Assembly (NCBI RefSeq): GCF_000019805.1
Contig: NC_010525.1
Span: forward strand, 1,178,001-1,242,000
Direction: 5' to 3'
From: Pyrobaculum neutrophilum V24Sta
GTDB lineage: Archaea; Thermoproteota; Thermoprotei; Thermoproteales; Thermoproteaceae
Length of the DNA: 64,000 bases
Position numbers and translations under genes: made by a program. The notes below the pieces were generated by a model, which was not told where the DNA came from, ran no database searches, and saw only the letters and a list, made by a program, of their open reading frames with translations. Of the stretch, positions 49,070 to 57,199 are shown in pieces (position 1 is the stretch's first letter; each line of letters starts with the position of its first letter).

Positions 49070-49601
49070 GTCTATAAACGATCTTTTCGATCTTAAGCAT
49101 AGACGCCCTAGGGCCGAGGTCGGGGCCTAGAAGCTCCACCACGTAGCCGTCCCCGCTCCTGATGAGGATCACGGTGTCGAAGCGCCCCCTCGCCGCCTCG
49201 AGGTCATACATTATGGGGTAGTGGAAGACCTCAGCCAACACGTCGCCGACCTCTCCACCAGCTAAGTCAACTATGACGGCCGTTTTGGCGCGCGGCCTTC
49301 TAGCCACGTAGACTGGGAGCTCTCGCCTGGTCCTTATGCCCGAGATCTTGAGCATATACGGCCTCCACGCCCTCTGTGCCACGTCGTAGAAAAGAAGGGC
49401 GGAGGGCATGCCCCTCCTATCCCATATGAACAAGATGTATCGAGCTTCCGCAATCGCCGCCTCCTCAAGAAGAGCCATAAAGGGCTTCTTACCTCTAACC
49501 ACCTTGTCGGTCCCCGGCAGGGAGTTTACAAGGTCGTTAACCAACTCAAGGGTCTTCTTGGAGGGGAGCCTGGAGGTTGTTATCAAAACGCGAACCCCCA
49601 C
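49062..49601 (-). CDS. Brix-domain (Imp4-like) ribosome biogenesis protein
   Basis: 179 residues. MGVRVLITTSRLPSKKTLEL, LVNSLPGTDKVVRGKKPFM and IWDRRGMPSALLFYDV are typical of archaeal Brix proteins related to Imp4/Rpf. It probably binds pre-rRNA during ribosome assembly. GTG 49601 follows the L37Ae gene by 24 nt, and the 3' end overlaps pcc1. Confidence 0.88.
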   Translation of the reverse strand: MGVRVLITTSRLPSKKTLELVNDLVNSLPGTDKVVRGKKPFMALLEEAAIAEARYILFIWDRRGMPSALLFYDVAQRAWRPYMLKISGIRTRRELPVYVARRPRAKTAVIVDLAGGEVGDVLAEVFHYPIMYDLEAARGRFDTVILIRSGDGYVVELLGPDLGPRASMLKIEKIVYRHV

Positions 49602-49625
49602 GGCGCGGGGAGGAACCCGCTGGCT

Positions 49626-49931
49626 CTACCTCGCTGTCTCTCTCCAACGCGCCTTCTGCGCCTCCACCTCTTTCAGCTCCTCGGGAGCGAGGGCTTTGCC
49701 CATAATCGTTTGAGGTGTCCACGCGCCTCCCGCAAAGGTAAAGCCGCACTTGGGGCATTTCCAAATTCCAAAGGCGATTCTCTGCAGCCTTACCAAAGAT
49801 CTACAGCTTGGACACCTGTGTTTACCCCTCTGCTTCACCTCTATGGCGGTTATCTTACGCCTAATCCCCATTCCGTATCTAGCGCCGTATCTACCCGCTG
49901 GCCCAACGATCTTAGTATGGCTAAACGGCAT
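49626..49931 (-). CDS. rpl37ae: Large-subunit ribosomal protein L37Ae
   Basis: 101 residues. GRYGARYGMGIRRKITAIE and a zinc ribbon CPSCRSLVRLQRIAFGIWKCPKCG (in order) identify L37Ae. TTTATAAAG is 24 nt before the ATG, so this gene has a promoter of its own inside the superoperon, 63 nt after rrp42. Confidence 0.94.
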   Translation of the reverse strand: MPFSHTKIVGPAGRYGARYGMGIRRKITAIEVKQRGKHRCPSCRSLVRLQRIAFGIWKCPKCGFTFAGGAWTPQTIMGKALAPEELKEVEAQKARWRETAR

Positions 49932-49994
49932 AGAGCCGCTCGATAAGCTACTTTATAAACTTTTCCAAGTGATACAGACCTACGGCCAGAGGGC

Positions 49995-50816
49995 TTAGAT
50001 GCCGGCGTTCTTTAGAAACTCGGCGTATTGGCCCCTCCCCTTCCAAGCAAGATCCAGCGCCGCCTCCAGCTCCTGGGGGGCGAAGGCGCCTATGGTCTTC
50101 TGCGCCGCCACGATACGGTCCTCAGATATCGTGAAGGTTATACGGCCGTCTAAGCTGAGCTCCTCCTCCAACGTTGGGTCGAGCAGGAGGACGCTTCCTA
50201 TTTTGCCGATAGACACCGCGATGGGCGCTTTGTTTAAGTCCACGGGCAACGGCGTTTTGTTATTGCGGTCCAGTTTAACCCCCTGCTCCTCTTTAACGAC
50301 GGCGGGTAGCTGCGTGTTCTTCAGCGCGGCGACAGCGGCTAGGTTAGCGGCATCTACCAAGTTGCCGTCGTCGTTTATGACGTATAGGTCTACCCACAGT
50401 ATATACGCCTTGCCCCCCTCCACGGCTAGCTTCTTGAAGTCCACGTAGCCGCAGTGCCTGATGCCGCGGTCTACAACTCTGGCGAGCTCTATAGCCGACT
50501 CGTCTGGAGGCCCAACCTCGGTATAAGGCGAGGCGTGAGGCAACACCTCGGCGCTGACGACTAGCACCCCCTCGTCGGGGGCGTCGGGGAAGGGCTGCCC
50601 AAGCCCCACCTTTACTCCAGCCACTACATGTGTCCTCCCGAGCTTCACCTCGGCGGAGCCGTCGGCTGTTTTAACAACGCCTGTTCGTATCTCTACGCTT
50701 CTGACTCTCTCCGGCTCTCTCCCGTCTACCCTGTATCTCGTCGCTAGAAGCCTCTTGATCTGCTCCCTCCGTAGGTAGGAGATAAAGCGTTTGCCGTACG
50801 GCGAGATGGAGGCCAT
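49995..50816 (-). CDS. rrp42: Exosome subunit Rrp42 (RNase PH fold, non-catalytic)
   Basis: 273 residues of RNase PH fold. GRTHVVAGVKVGLGQPFPD, ELARVVDRGIRHCGYVDF and AANLAAVAALKNTQLP match archaeal Rrp42. It lacks the catalytic Asp and forms the hexameric 3'-5' RNA exosome ring with Rrp41. The gene follows rrp41 by 1 nt. Confidence 0.96.
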   Translation of the reverse strand: MASISPYGKRFISYLRREQIKRLLATRYRVDGREPERVRSVEIRTGVVKTADGSAEVKLGRTHVVAGVKVGLGQPFPDAPDEGVLVVSAEVLPHASPYTEVGPPDESAIELARVVDRGIRHCGYVDFKKLAVEGGKAYILWVDLYVINDDGNLVDAANLAAVAALKNTQLPAVVKEEQGVKLDRNNKTPLPVDLNKAPIAVSIGKIGSVLLLDPTLEEELSLDGRITFTISEDRIVAAQKTIGAFAPQELEAALDLAWKGRGQYAEFLKNAGI

Positions 50817-50817
50817 G

Positions 50818-51558
50818 TCACCTCCCGTAGATCTCCTCTGCTATCGCCATGTATCTGTTCTTCAAAGCGTCGCGGGCCTTCTGATATACGAACTCGGCGC
50901 CTTTAACGGCGAGGTTGAGGGCCTCCAGAAGCTTGTCCCTGCCCCATGCTCCGTCTAGCTGCAGAAGGGTGTACCTCCTCAGATTCGGCATATAGCCCAC
51001 GGGGAGGTCCCCCTCGCCGTATTGGTCCTCAAGGCCGTTTAAATCGAGCACAACTGTGCCGTCAACCAACCCCACCGACACGCCTATGACGAGGTCCCTC
51101 ATGTATATCCCAGCATCGGCGAGGGCTAAAGACGCGGCGGTTAGCGATGCCACACGGGTGGAGCCGTCTGCCTGAAGGATTTCGATGAACACGTCTATCC
51201 TAGACCTGGGGTACTGCTCCAGCATGACCGCCGGCTCTAAAGCCTCCCTCAGGACCTTACTTATCTCGATCTCCCGCCTAGAGGGCGTCGGGCTCTTGCG
51301 CTCGTCTTTTGTGCTAAACGGCGCCATGTGGTACCTCACCCGCATGACCCCTCTATCTGGTAACGAGAGGTGCCGCGGGTGCATCTCCCTAGGCCCATAT
51401 ACGGCGGCCACGGCGGTTGTAGCGCCGTAGGAAACCATCGCGGATCCGTCAGCATTGCTGATGACCCCAACGGAGATCTGAACCTCCCTCATCTGGTCGG
51501 GGGCTCTGCCGTCTGCTCTTACGCCCCCCTGGAGCAACGGCACAGGAGGTTTCTTCAT
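50818..51558 (-). CDS. rrp41: Exosome subunit Rrp41 (catalytic RNase PH)
   Basis: 246 residues. QGGVRADGRAPDQMREVQI, ADGSAMVSYGATTAVAAVYGP, PSRREIEISKVLREALEPAV and the catalytic-region DLNGLEDQYGEGDLPVGYMP mark active Rrp41. It performs phosphorolytic RNA degradation and tailing. It lies between rrp4 (19-nt gap) and rrp42. Confidence 0.96.
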   Translation of the reverse strand: MKKPPVPLLQGGVRADGRAPDQMREVQISVGVISNADGSAMVSYGATTAVAAVYGPREMHPRHLSLPDRGVMRVRYHMAPFSTKDERKSPTPSRREIEISKVLREALEPAVMLEQYPRSRIDVFIEILQADGSTRVASLTAASLALADAGIYMRDLVIGVSVGLVDGTVVLDLNGLEDQYGEGDLPVGYMPNLRRYTLLQLDGAWGRDKLLEALNLAVKGAEFVYQKARDALKNRYMAIAEEIYGR

Positions 51559-51577
51559 AGCGCGTCTCCTCCACCGC

Positions 51578-52294
51578 CTACTTATAGTTTTCGGGCGCCT
51601 TTGTAGAAGCCGCCCTCCACTTCTCGATTTCTGCCTTCACTCTGTCTGTAAGCCCCATCACGTGGCTCTCCGTCTCGATCTTCTTGATCAGACTGGCGAG
51701 AAACACCTCATCTCTCGCATCTTTACATCTGGCCCAGATTCTGCCGTTTTGCCCAACCACTATGTCGCAGCTCAGCTCCATAAGCGTGTTCAACATGCTG
51801 CCCTTTTTCCCAATCACCCGGGGGACCTTGACCGGGGAGATCTCCACCACCGTCCCCCGCTCCACTTTGCCCACCCTCTCCTCCTTAAGCGTGAGTATGA
51901 CCGGGTATTCGTCGGTCAGATCCACATCTTTCACCTTAGCCACAACGACGTCGCCGATGTTGAGGAAGGTGGTCAACGGCGTGGTTTCCAAGTCCACGTG
52001 TCTATGAAGCGCTTCGCTGACGGGTAGATAGGCGGGCATGAAGGATCTTATGTCGACCTCCCACCCGGTGGCCAACACGTCTGTGACGTATCCCACGACT
52101 AGGTCGCCCTTCTTTGGCCTGTAGGTGCCTTCAAGTGGAACAATGACTACTACGTCGTCTCTAAACTCGACTAGCCCAACCACTAGGCTTCTGTATCGCC
52201 CGTTGTCTAGAAAAACCGGGCCCTCAACCTTGCTATCCGCCGTGGCTACCACGTCGCCTGGAAATATGAGCTGGCGGGGGGTCACGAAGTACAT
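51578..52294 (-). CDS. rrp4: Exosome cap subunit Rrp4 (S1 and KH domains)
   Basis: 238 residues. An N-terminal domain (RQLIFPGDVVATADSKVEGP) is followed by S1 (residues about 60-135) and KH (GTVVEISPVKVPRVIGKKGS). It guides RNA into the exosome ring. Its ATG overlaps the SBDS stop (TGATG). Confidence 0.95.
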   Translation of the reverse strand: MYFVTPRQLIFPGDVVATADSKVEGPVFLDNGRYRSLVVGLVEFRDDVVVIVPLEGTYRPKKGDLVVGYVTDVLATGWEVDIRSFMPAYLPVSEALHRHVDLETTPLTTFLNIGDVVVAKVKDVDLTDEYPVILTLKEERVGKVERGTVVEISPVKVPRVIGKKGSMLNTLMELSCDIVVGQNGRIWARCKDARDEVFLASLIKKIETESHVMGLTDRVKAEIEKWRAASTKAPENYK

Positions 52295-52992
52295 CAGTAC
52301 ACTATCTCCAGGATCCTAATATCTGCATCCCCGTGGGTTATGTCGTTCACCCTTGAAATTAACATGTCCTGTATACCCGCAGGCATCTCCAACACGGCCT
52401 CCCAAGAGCCGTCTGGCCTATATCTCTCGCTTACTATCTTCGCCATCTTAGCCACCAAGCCCTTAACCCTCTGCGCATGACTCGACGAGACAGATAGGGA
52501 GACTCTAGCCGTGGCGACCTTTATCGGGATGATCCTCTGTATCTCCTTGAGCACCTCCTGCACCTGCTCCTCCACCGACTTGAAGGGGTCTATAGATACG
52601 CGGGCTTGCTCTATCGCGTTTTCAACTCTCTGGGGAGGCACCGGCGTCTTAGTCCTAACATCGATGCAGTTGCGGGAGATCCACTCCACAATCTGCCTCT
52701 TCTTGTCCTCGACGAGCTTCCTCCTCTGCTCAGAGGTTAGAGGTATCTCGCCCTCCTTTATTATTATCTCGGCGATCTTTCTAACGTCGGTGGTGCCGAA
52801 GGCCTTCTTTAGAGACTGCTCCGACGCGCGCAGGCCCTTCTTGGCGTCTTTGTATATCTCCTCGTGTATGAGCACCTTGTCTATTCCCAGAGGCTTTCCC
52901 AGCTTCAGCTCTAACGCCGCGTCGGGATCTATCAGAATTTCGAAATGGTCGCCGCCTCTGTCAAGTTTAGCAACGGCCACCTTCTTGGTCAT
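52294..52992 (-). CDS. SBDS/Sdo1 ribosome maturation factor
   Basis: 232 residues. VAKLDRGGDHFEILIDPD, LIHEEIYKDAKKGLRAS and three-domain architecture match archaeal SBDS. It releases the anti-association factor aIF6 from the large subunit. It heads this part of the exosome superoperon, with TTTTAAATA 25 nt before the ATG. Confidence 0.95.
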   Translation of the reverse strand: MTKKVAVAKLDRGGDHFEILIDPDAALELKLGKPLGIDKVLIHEEIYKDAKKGLRASEQSLKKAFGTTDVRKIAEIIIKEGEIPLTSEQRRKLVEDKKRQIVEWISRNCIDVRTKTPVPPQRVENAIEQARVSIDPFKSVEEQVQEVLKEIQRIIPIKVATARVSLSVSSSHAQRVKGLVAKMAKIVSERYRPDGSWEAVLEMPAGIQDMLISRVNDITHGDADIRILEIVY

Positions 52993-53054
52993 CGCCTAGA
53001 TCTCTCGACCGTATTTAAAACTTAACTCAGTCAGCTATGAGGCGCAGAGGGAGG

Positions 53055-53924
53055 CTAGACGCATCTGGCGATTTCTAGGATTTTCGTCGCGACATCTATA
53101 GCGTCTATCCCAAAAACGTAGGCGTTGGGCTCTATCCCGCGGCCGCCTGAGTCGTAGACCACGTCGAAGATCCCCCTCTTGAAGACGGACGCCACGTTTG
53201 TAATTATCTCCTCCTCGCTGTTGCTGGGACCCACCTCCGCCGTCTTCAACCTACCCCTTACACAGTCCAGTCCCACATATGCGATGTTTGCAACGGCCTT
53301 AACCTCGCTGTGTATTTTGTTAACCTCCTGAATCAACGAGGTTAAGAACTTGGAGACGTTGGGCTTAGGTCTTCCCCTGGCCACGAGCTGGTTCCCCTCT
53401 ACGTAGATCCTCCCCGGGAATCCTACGCCGCCCTCTAAGCCCAACTCTACGATGTTCGTAAGCACCTTGGGAATCAGCTTGTGGCATCTGTCGCATCTAC
53501 GGAGGATCTCAAACGCCGTTTCTACCCTCCTAGCCGTCTCGGTATATATCTGGACGTCTCTACAGATCTCGCAGTTCTGTAGCACCGGGTAGGTTGCCCT
53601 GTGGAGTGGGCAGAGCTTAAGCGTTGACAGCAACGTAAGGCCGTAGTTGTTGACGTAGCGCAACACCTCCTCAGGGCTTGCCGACTCCACGAGACTGGCC
53701 GCCGATCGGAGCAACCTCTCCAGCTCCCTCTTGTCTATCACCTTGAGGAGCTTTTCCTCGTAGATATCCCTGGGGTTCTTCAGATAGGCGCTGACAGCCG
53801 GCTGCGAGATCCCCAGCAACTGGCCTATCTTGCTCTGTGAATAGCCCCTCTGCGCCAGCTCATGCGCCAACAGCCCCTTAAGCGGCGCTATAAACACCTC
53901 GACTAGGAACTCTACAGGTACCAC
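53055..53924 (-). CDS. HTH-ThiN regulator, ThiR-like
   Basis: 289 residues. The N-terminal HTH is GYSQSKIGQLLGISQPAVSAYL (residues about 27-48). The C-terminal 120 residues resemble the ThiN/thiamine-phosphate domain (VSKFLTSLIQEVNKIHSE; FDVVYDSGGRGIEPNAYVFG). ThiR-type proteins repress thiamine genes in archaea in response to thiamine phosphates. Between the domains are Cys pairs (LCPLH, NCEIC, RCDRC) that may bind a metal. It is divergent from the P-loop gene, with adjacent promoters. Confidence 0.78.
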   Translation of the reverse strand: MVPVEFLVEVFIAPLKGLLAHELAQRGYSQSKIGQLLGISQPAVSAYLKNPRDIYEEKLLKVIDKRELERLLRSAASLVESASPEEVLRYVNNYGLTLLSTLKLCPLHRATYPVLQNCEICRDVQIYTETARRVETAFEILRRCDRCHKLIPKVLTNIVELGLEGGVGFPGRIYVEGNQLVARGRPKPNVSKFLTSLIQEVNKIHSEVKAVANIAYVGLDCVRGRLKTAEVGPSNSEEEIITNVASVFKRGIFDVVYDSGGRGIEPNAYVFGIDAIDVATKILEIARCV

Positions 53925-53963
53925 GGTGCTACATTTTTAATTATATTTTAGAGTTTAGACGCG

Positions 53964-54887
53964 ATGGTTGACTACGTGGAGGTTGGCGTCGGCGACTCCA
54001 AGGCCTCTGCCCGTTTCACAGATGTGACGTTTATAACAGGCGTGGGCAAATCCACGTTCCTCGACATAATAAACCGTGTTGTTTCAAACATCGGAAAGAA
54101 GGTGCCGAAGACCTCCCAAAGCTGGAGCCTCTACCTACAGAGGGGCGACGTCTCCTACTACATCTCGGCGAGCAAATGGCGGGTGAGGCAGATAGTCTCT
54201 GTGAAGGGCGAGGAGGTGGTCTTCGAATACATCCCCACTAAGCCTATACACAGGCTTCTCAAGCCCATCGAAGTGGCTCTGACGTCTGCCGACGTGATAA
54301 TACCCATGGTTGAGACGCAGGAACACGTTTCTGTGGTGGCCGAGGAGGACATAGAGAGGGTCAACGGCCTTCTCGCCTCCGCCAGGAAGAGCCTCGGCGC
54401 TAGGGTATACATGTTGGGGCCCTACATAAGTCCAAGGTCTCTCGTAGACGCATCGGCGGTCCGCGTAGATAAGCTAGACCGCCACGCGCGGAATCTAGCA
54501 GGCGTCTTATCGTACCTAGCTCTGCACAAGCCCACAGCCTACGACTCCATCAGGGCAAGCCTCAGGAAGTTGGGCCTGTCGGTGTCTGTAGGCTTGGCGA
54601 AGCCCGGCAAAATAGGCGTCTTCGTCACCTCAAAAAACCAGAAGATGCCCCTCTCAAGAGCGCCCTGCTCTGTGAAGTATCTACTCTCCATAGCCACGGC
54701 GCTTGAGATGAAGCCCGATATCCTCCTGATAGACAACTTCGACTACTGCCTCACCCGCAAGGCGGCCGAGGTTCTTTCATCGCTGTTTAAACAGAAGCCG
54801 TCGAAGATCGTAGCAGAGATCCACAACGAAGATGTCGCAGATTGGCTCGACCTCCCCAACAAATCGATTGTTGAGGTGAGGCTGTAG
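53964..54887 (+). CDS. Compact ABC/SMC-like P-loop ATPase, unknown role
   Basis: 307 residues. Walker A near residue 25 is VTFITGVGKSTFLDIIN and Walker B near 255 is DILLIDNFDYCL, followed by VAEIHNED in the H-loop position. The ABC signature LSGGQ is not recognisable; PLSRAPCSVKYLLSIATAL lies in its place. There is no coiled coil or membrane domain, so it is not a transporter subunit in the usual sense. It may be a RecF/AAA21-like DNA or RNA ATPase. It sits opposite the direction of the superoperon. Confidence 0.65.
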   Translation: MVDYVEVGVGDSKASARFTDVTFITGVGKSTFLDIINRVVSNIGKKVPKTSQSWSLYLQRGDVSYYISASKWRVRQIVSVKGEEVVFEYIPTKPIHRLLKPIEVALTSADVIIPMVETQEHVSVVAEEDIERVNGLLASARKSLGARVYMLGPYISPRSLVDASAVRVDKLDRHARNLAGVLSYLALHKPTAYDSIRASLRKLGLSVSVGLAKPGKIGVFVTSKNQKMPLSRAPCSVKYLLSIATALEMKPDILLIDNFDYCLTRKAAEVLSSLFKQKPSKIVAEIHNEDVADWLDLPNKSIVEVRL

Positions 54888-54902
54888 ACGTATAGAAAAC
54901 GT

Positions 54903-55127
54903 CTACGCCACCAACTTCCTCACCTCTTCTATCACCTTCAGAACCTCATTTAGCTCAGCCATCTCCAACTTCACCAACTGCTCCGCCTCGTCTAGGATCT
55001 CCGGCGAGGGCCCCCCCACCTCAAACTCGTAAAGTATGTAGTTAACTATGGATCTCGCCCCCAGCCCCTCCAGCTCCTGAGACAGTTTTTTGAGTTTGGC
55101 TACGACGTCTTCAGGTAGCCTCTCCAT
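54903..55127 (-). CDS. Small helical hypothetical protein
   Basis: 74 residues, strongly helical and charged (EDVVAKLKKLSQELEGLG, ILDEAEQLVKLEMAELNEVL). GTTAAAAACC is 24 nt before the ATG, within the end of the COG1325 gene. No family recognised. The leucine pattern suggests coiled-coil dimerisation. Confidence 0.6.
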   Translation of the reverse strand: MERLPEDVVAKLKKLSQELEGLGARSIVNYILYEFEVGGPSPEILDEAEQLVKLEMAELNEVLKVIEEVRKLVA

Positions 55128-55141
55128 ATGGGCGACCTCCC

Positions 55142-55582
55142 CTAGGTTTTTAACGCTTTTCTTAGAGAGAGTAGGAAACTCCTCATGTCGTCAACCGCGA
55201 TGCCTCTACCTCTCGCCTCCACGTAGATCACGTCGTCGCCGTGGGAAATCCTCAGAACTCCTCTATACGCCTGCTGTTTATCCAACTTCACGTAGACCCT
55301 CCTCTCTTCGACCCCCGAGAGCAACAGCGTAAATTCAACGTCGTCTAGCCTCGCCACTAGCGATTTGACGGCCTCAAGCGCCTCGCAGTCGTGGAGCTTC
55401 AACTCCACTATCTGTATAGGGTTGCCGTGGTGCCCCTTGGCCGATCTCGCCACGTAAGGGCCCTCAGCCACGTTTTTCAAAGCAGCCAACACCTTGTCCG
55501 GATCCTCCGTGGCGTGTACATACACCCGCGCGTAGAAAAGCGAAATGGGGCGGCAATTCGCCTCGCGGTCGTTGGAACCCAC
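55142..55582 (-). CDS. COG1325 RNA-binding protein, predicted exosome-associated
   Basis: 146 residues from GTG 55582. ISLFYARVYVHATEDPDKVLAALKNV, read in part, and the conserved SAKGHHGNPIQIVEL identify the archaeal family linked by gene neighbourhood to the exosome. GTG 55582 is 25 nt from the TATA arm at 55604-55611; the frame reaches TTG 55627, which would lie upstream of the promoter. It lies outside the compact superoperon here. Confidence 0.8.
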   Translation of the reverse strand: MGSNDREANCRPISLFYARVYVHATEDPDKVLAALKNVAEGPYVARSAKGHHGNPIQIVELKLHDCEALEAVKSLVARLDDVEFTLLLSGVEERRVYVKLDKQQAYRGVLRISHGDDVIYVEARGRGIAVDDMRSFLLSLRKALKT

Positions 55583-55598
55583 GAGTTCTAGAACGTGA

Positions 55599-55625
55599 GA
55601 GGCATAAATACGTGGTTTATGCCTC
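55599..55625. promoter_or_regulatory. Perfect 10-bp inverted repeat with two TATA boxes
   Basis: GAGGCATAAA (55599-55608) and TTTATGCCTC (55616-55625) are exact reverse complements with a 7-nt spacer. Read on minus, the arm at 55604-55611 is the TATA box of the COG1325 gene. Read on plus, the arms would start transcripts near 55632 or 55643, where no protein gene begins. Confidence 0.6.
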
Positions 55626-55627
55626 AA

Positions 55628-55725
55628 GGCGGTGTCTACCGGGCGCCCGGCCCCGGCGATCCCACGCCCGGGCTGGATGCCGTGAAGGAGGAAGTCCCGC
55701 GGCGGGAGCAGACGACAGTGTTGGT
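55628..55725 (+). ncRNA. Candidate structured small RNA (unconfirmed)
   Basis: About 100 nt of GC-rich DNA between the inverted-repeat promoter and the TATA box of the gene at 55758. CCGGGC (55639-55644) can pair with GCCCGG (55666-55671), and TCCCG-CGG-CGGGA (55695-55707) is a perfect hairpin. No ORF with a suitable start is present, and no known RNA family was recognised. Confidence 0.3.
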
Positions 55726-55757
55726 CAACTATATAAACAAATAATATCGCGGATGGC

Positions 55758-56027
55758 GTGAGCGTATATGTGGTTCAGGCTGGAAACGCGCAGCTGGAGT
55801 GCGATATGGAGTATGCGGAGGGTAGAGACGTCATATGTCGACTATATGGGGTGGAGATGTCGTGCCTTGAGGACGCGGTTAGGAAGACAGGATTTCAGAA
55901 CTACATCAAGATAGAGGGCGACCGCTTCTACATATCAACCGCCATATTTAAGGCCGGAAGAACTCCCGGCGAGCTAATTAGAGAAATCGCAACGCTGTTG
56001 CGCCTCTGCCGTTCAGAAAACTCCTGA
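55758..56027 (+). CDS. Hypothetical 89-residue protein
   Basis: GTG 55758 is 25 nt after TATATAAA (55731-55738). The protein has four Cys (QLECDM, VICRLY, MSCLED, RLCRSEN) and a beta-rich core (YIKIEGDRFYISTAIF). No family recognised. GTTCAG-AAAACTC-CTGAAC overlaps the stop codon and could act as a transcription-ending hairpin. Confidence 0.6.
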   Translation: MSVYVVQAGNAQLECDMEYAEGRDVICRLYGVEMSCLEDAVRKTGFQNYIKIEGDRFYISTAIFKAGRTPGELIREIATLLRLCRSENS

Positions 56028-56436
56028 ACGGAACGCTTTAGATCCGTAATTTTTCGAAGTTGTAAGCGAGTTGGGTAGACGGAGAAATCTGAAATCCATG
56101 CGTCGACTTTCAGCGAGCTACTCAGGAATCTTCCCTGAAATGTGGTTGCCAACCGCGATATTTCCGCTGAAGGTCGCGTGGCATGCAGTTGAGGAGCGGC
56201 CGGAAATCCTTAACCTTGCCGCTGGGATGCACCTAGCCGCCAAGGAGTTCAAGTGCTCAAGGAAGTCACGAAACAAGAGGAGCCAAGCTCACGCCAAGGA
56301 GCCAGACTGCTTACGCGCTCCGGACAAGCGGGAGTTGACGCATAGGTTCTAAAAGCGGGAGCAAAGCCAACCCCTCGTCCGCGGCATCTCCGCAGGCAAG
56401 CCCCTCCCAGGGAGGCCGGGAGCCGCAAAGGGGGTC
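56028..56436. other. 409-nt region without a recognised gene
   Basis: The plus strand has an open frame (56071-56352, 93 codons) that is Arg/Lys-rich (KCSRKSRNKRSQ) but has no promoter at the usual distance and no recognised motif. CCTCCCAGGGAGG at about 56402-56414 forms a hairpin before the psmA stop. The region may be a decayed gene or mobile-element remnant; I could not identify TnpB motifs. Confidence 0.35.
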
Positions 56437-57162
56437 TTAGGACTTCTTGGGTAGTTTCGCCACCAGGGCGGCGACCTCTTCCTGCGTCATCTTCTTCATC
56501 TTTTTCTCCTCTACTGTGGCGTAGGCCACCTCGATGTTGCCGCTTTCTGTGATCTCCACCGCGGAGGCTAAGGCCTTTACAGCCAGCTCCACGCACTCGC
56601 CCATTCCCAAGTCGAATTTGTAGTTCTTCTCTAGGAATTCCGATATCGTTCCCGAGTCTGCGCCTATTGCCGTGGCGAAGTAGCCTATATATACCCCTGA
56701 GGGGTCCGTCTGAAATAGGCGAGCGCCGTGTCTATCCACCCCAGCCACCAACAGAGCTACGCCGAAGGGTCTGGTGCCGCCGAACTGCGTATACTGCTGT
56801 TTTAGATTGCAGACAGCCTTTGTTAGAAGCTCTATGTCGATCGGTTCGTCGTAGATAAATCTGTGACTGAGCGCCACATCTCGCGCGTAGTCTATTAGGA
56901 TCCTCGCGTCGGCGAGAAGGCCGGAGGGAGACGCGGCCACGTGTTCGTCGACAAGGTATATCTTCTCAAGGGAGGATGGGTCGAAGAGCGCCGAAATCTT
57001 CCTCTTCTCCGCCACGAGCACCACGCCGCTTCTACACTTCACGCCGACGGTAGGCCAGCCTCTTTTTACGGCCTCTCCCGCGTATTCCACCTGGTAGATC
57101 TTCCCCTCAGGCGAGAATATCGTTATAGCTCTATCGTAACCTGCCATTGCCGGCGGAAACAT
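56437..57162 (-). CDS. psmA: Proteasome alpha subunit
   Basis: 241 residues. The N-terminal gate and signature GYDRAITIFSPEGKIYQVEYAGEAVKRG and GTRPFGVALLVAGVD, read in part, are typical of archaeal alpha subunits, which form the outer rings of the 20S proteasome. It ends with a Lys-rich tail. ATTTAAAG is 24 nt before ATG 57162. In many archaea psmA starts the exosome superoperon; here it is about 3.4 kb from SBDS. Confidence 0.96.
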   Translation of the reverse strand: MFPPAMAGYDRAITIFSPEGKIYQVEYAGEAVKRGWPTVGVKCRSGVVLVAEKRKISALFDPSSLEKIYLVDEHVAASPSGLLADARILIDYARDVALSHRFIYDEPIDIELLTKAVCNLKQQYTQFGGTRPFGVALLVAGVDRHGARLFQTDPSGVYIGYFATAIGADSGTISEFLEKNYKFDLGMGECVELAVKALASAVEITESGNIEVAYATVEEKKMKKMTQEEVAALVAKLPKKS

Positions 57163-57199
57163 GGCCTAGCTATGTTGTGGCTTTAAATACGTTAGTATC

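Noticed and set aside
55687-55710. GGAGGAAGTCC resembles the CR-I box of RNase P RNA
   Set aside because: One base is missing from the consensus GAGGAAAGTCC, no CR-V partner follows, and only about 30 nt remain before the next promoter, too short for even a minimal Pyrobaculum RNase P RNA.
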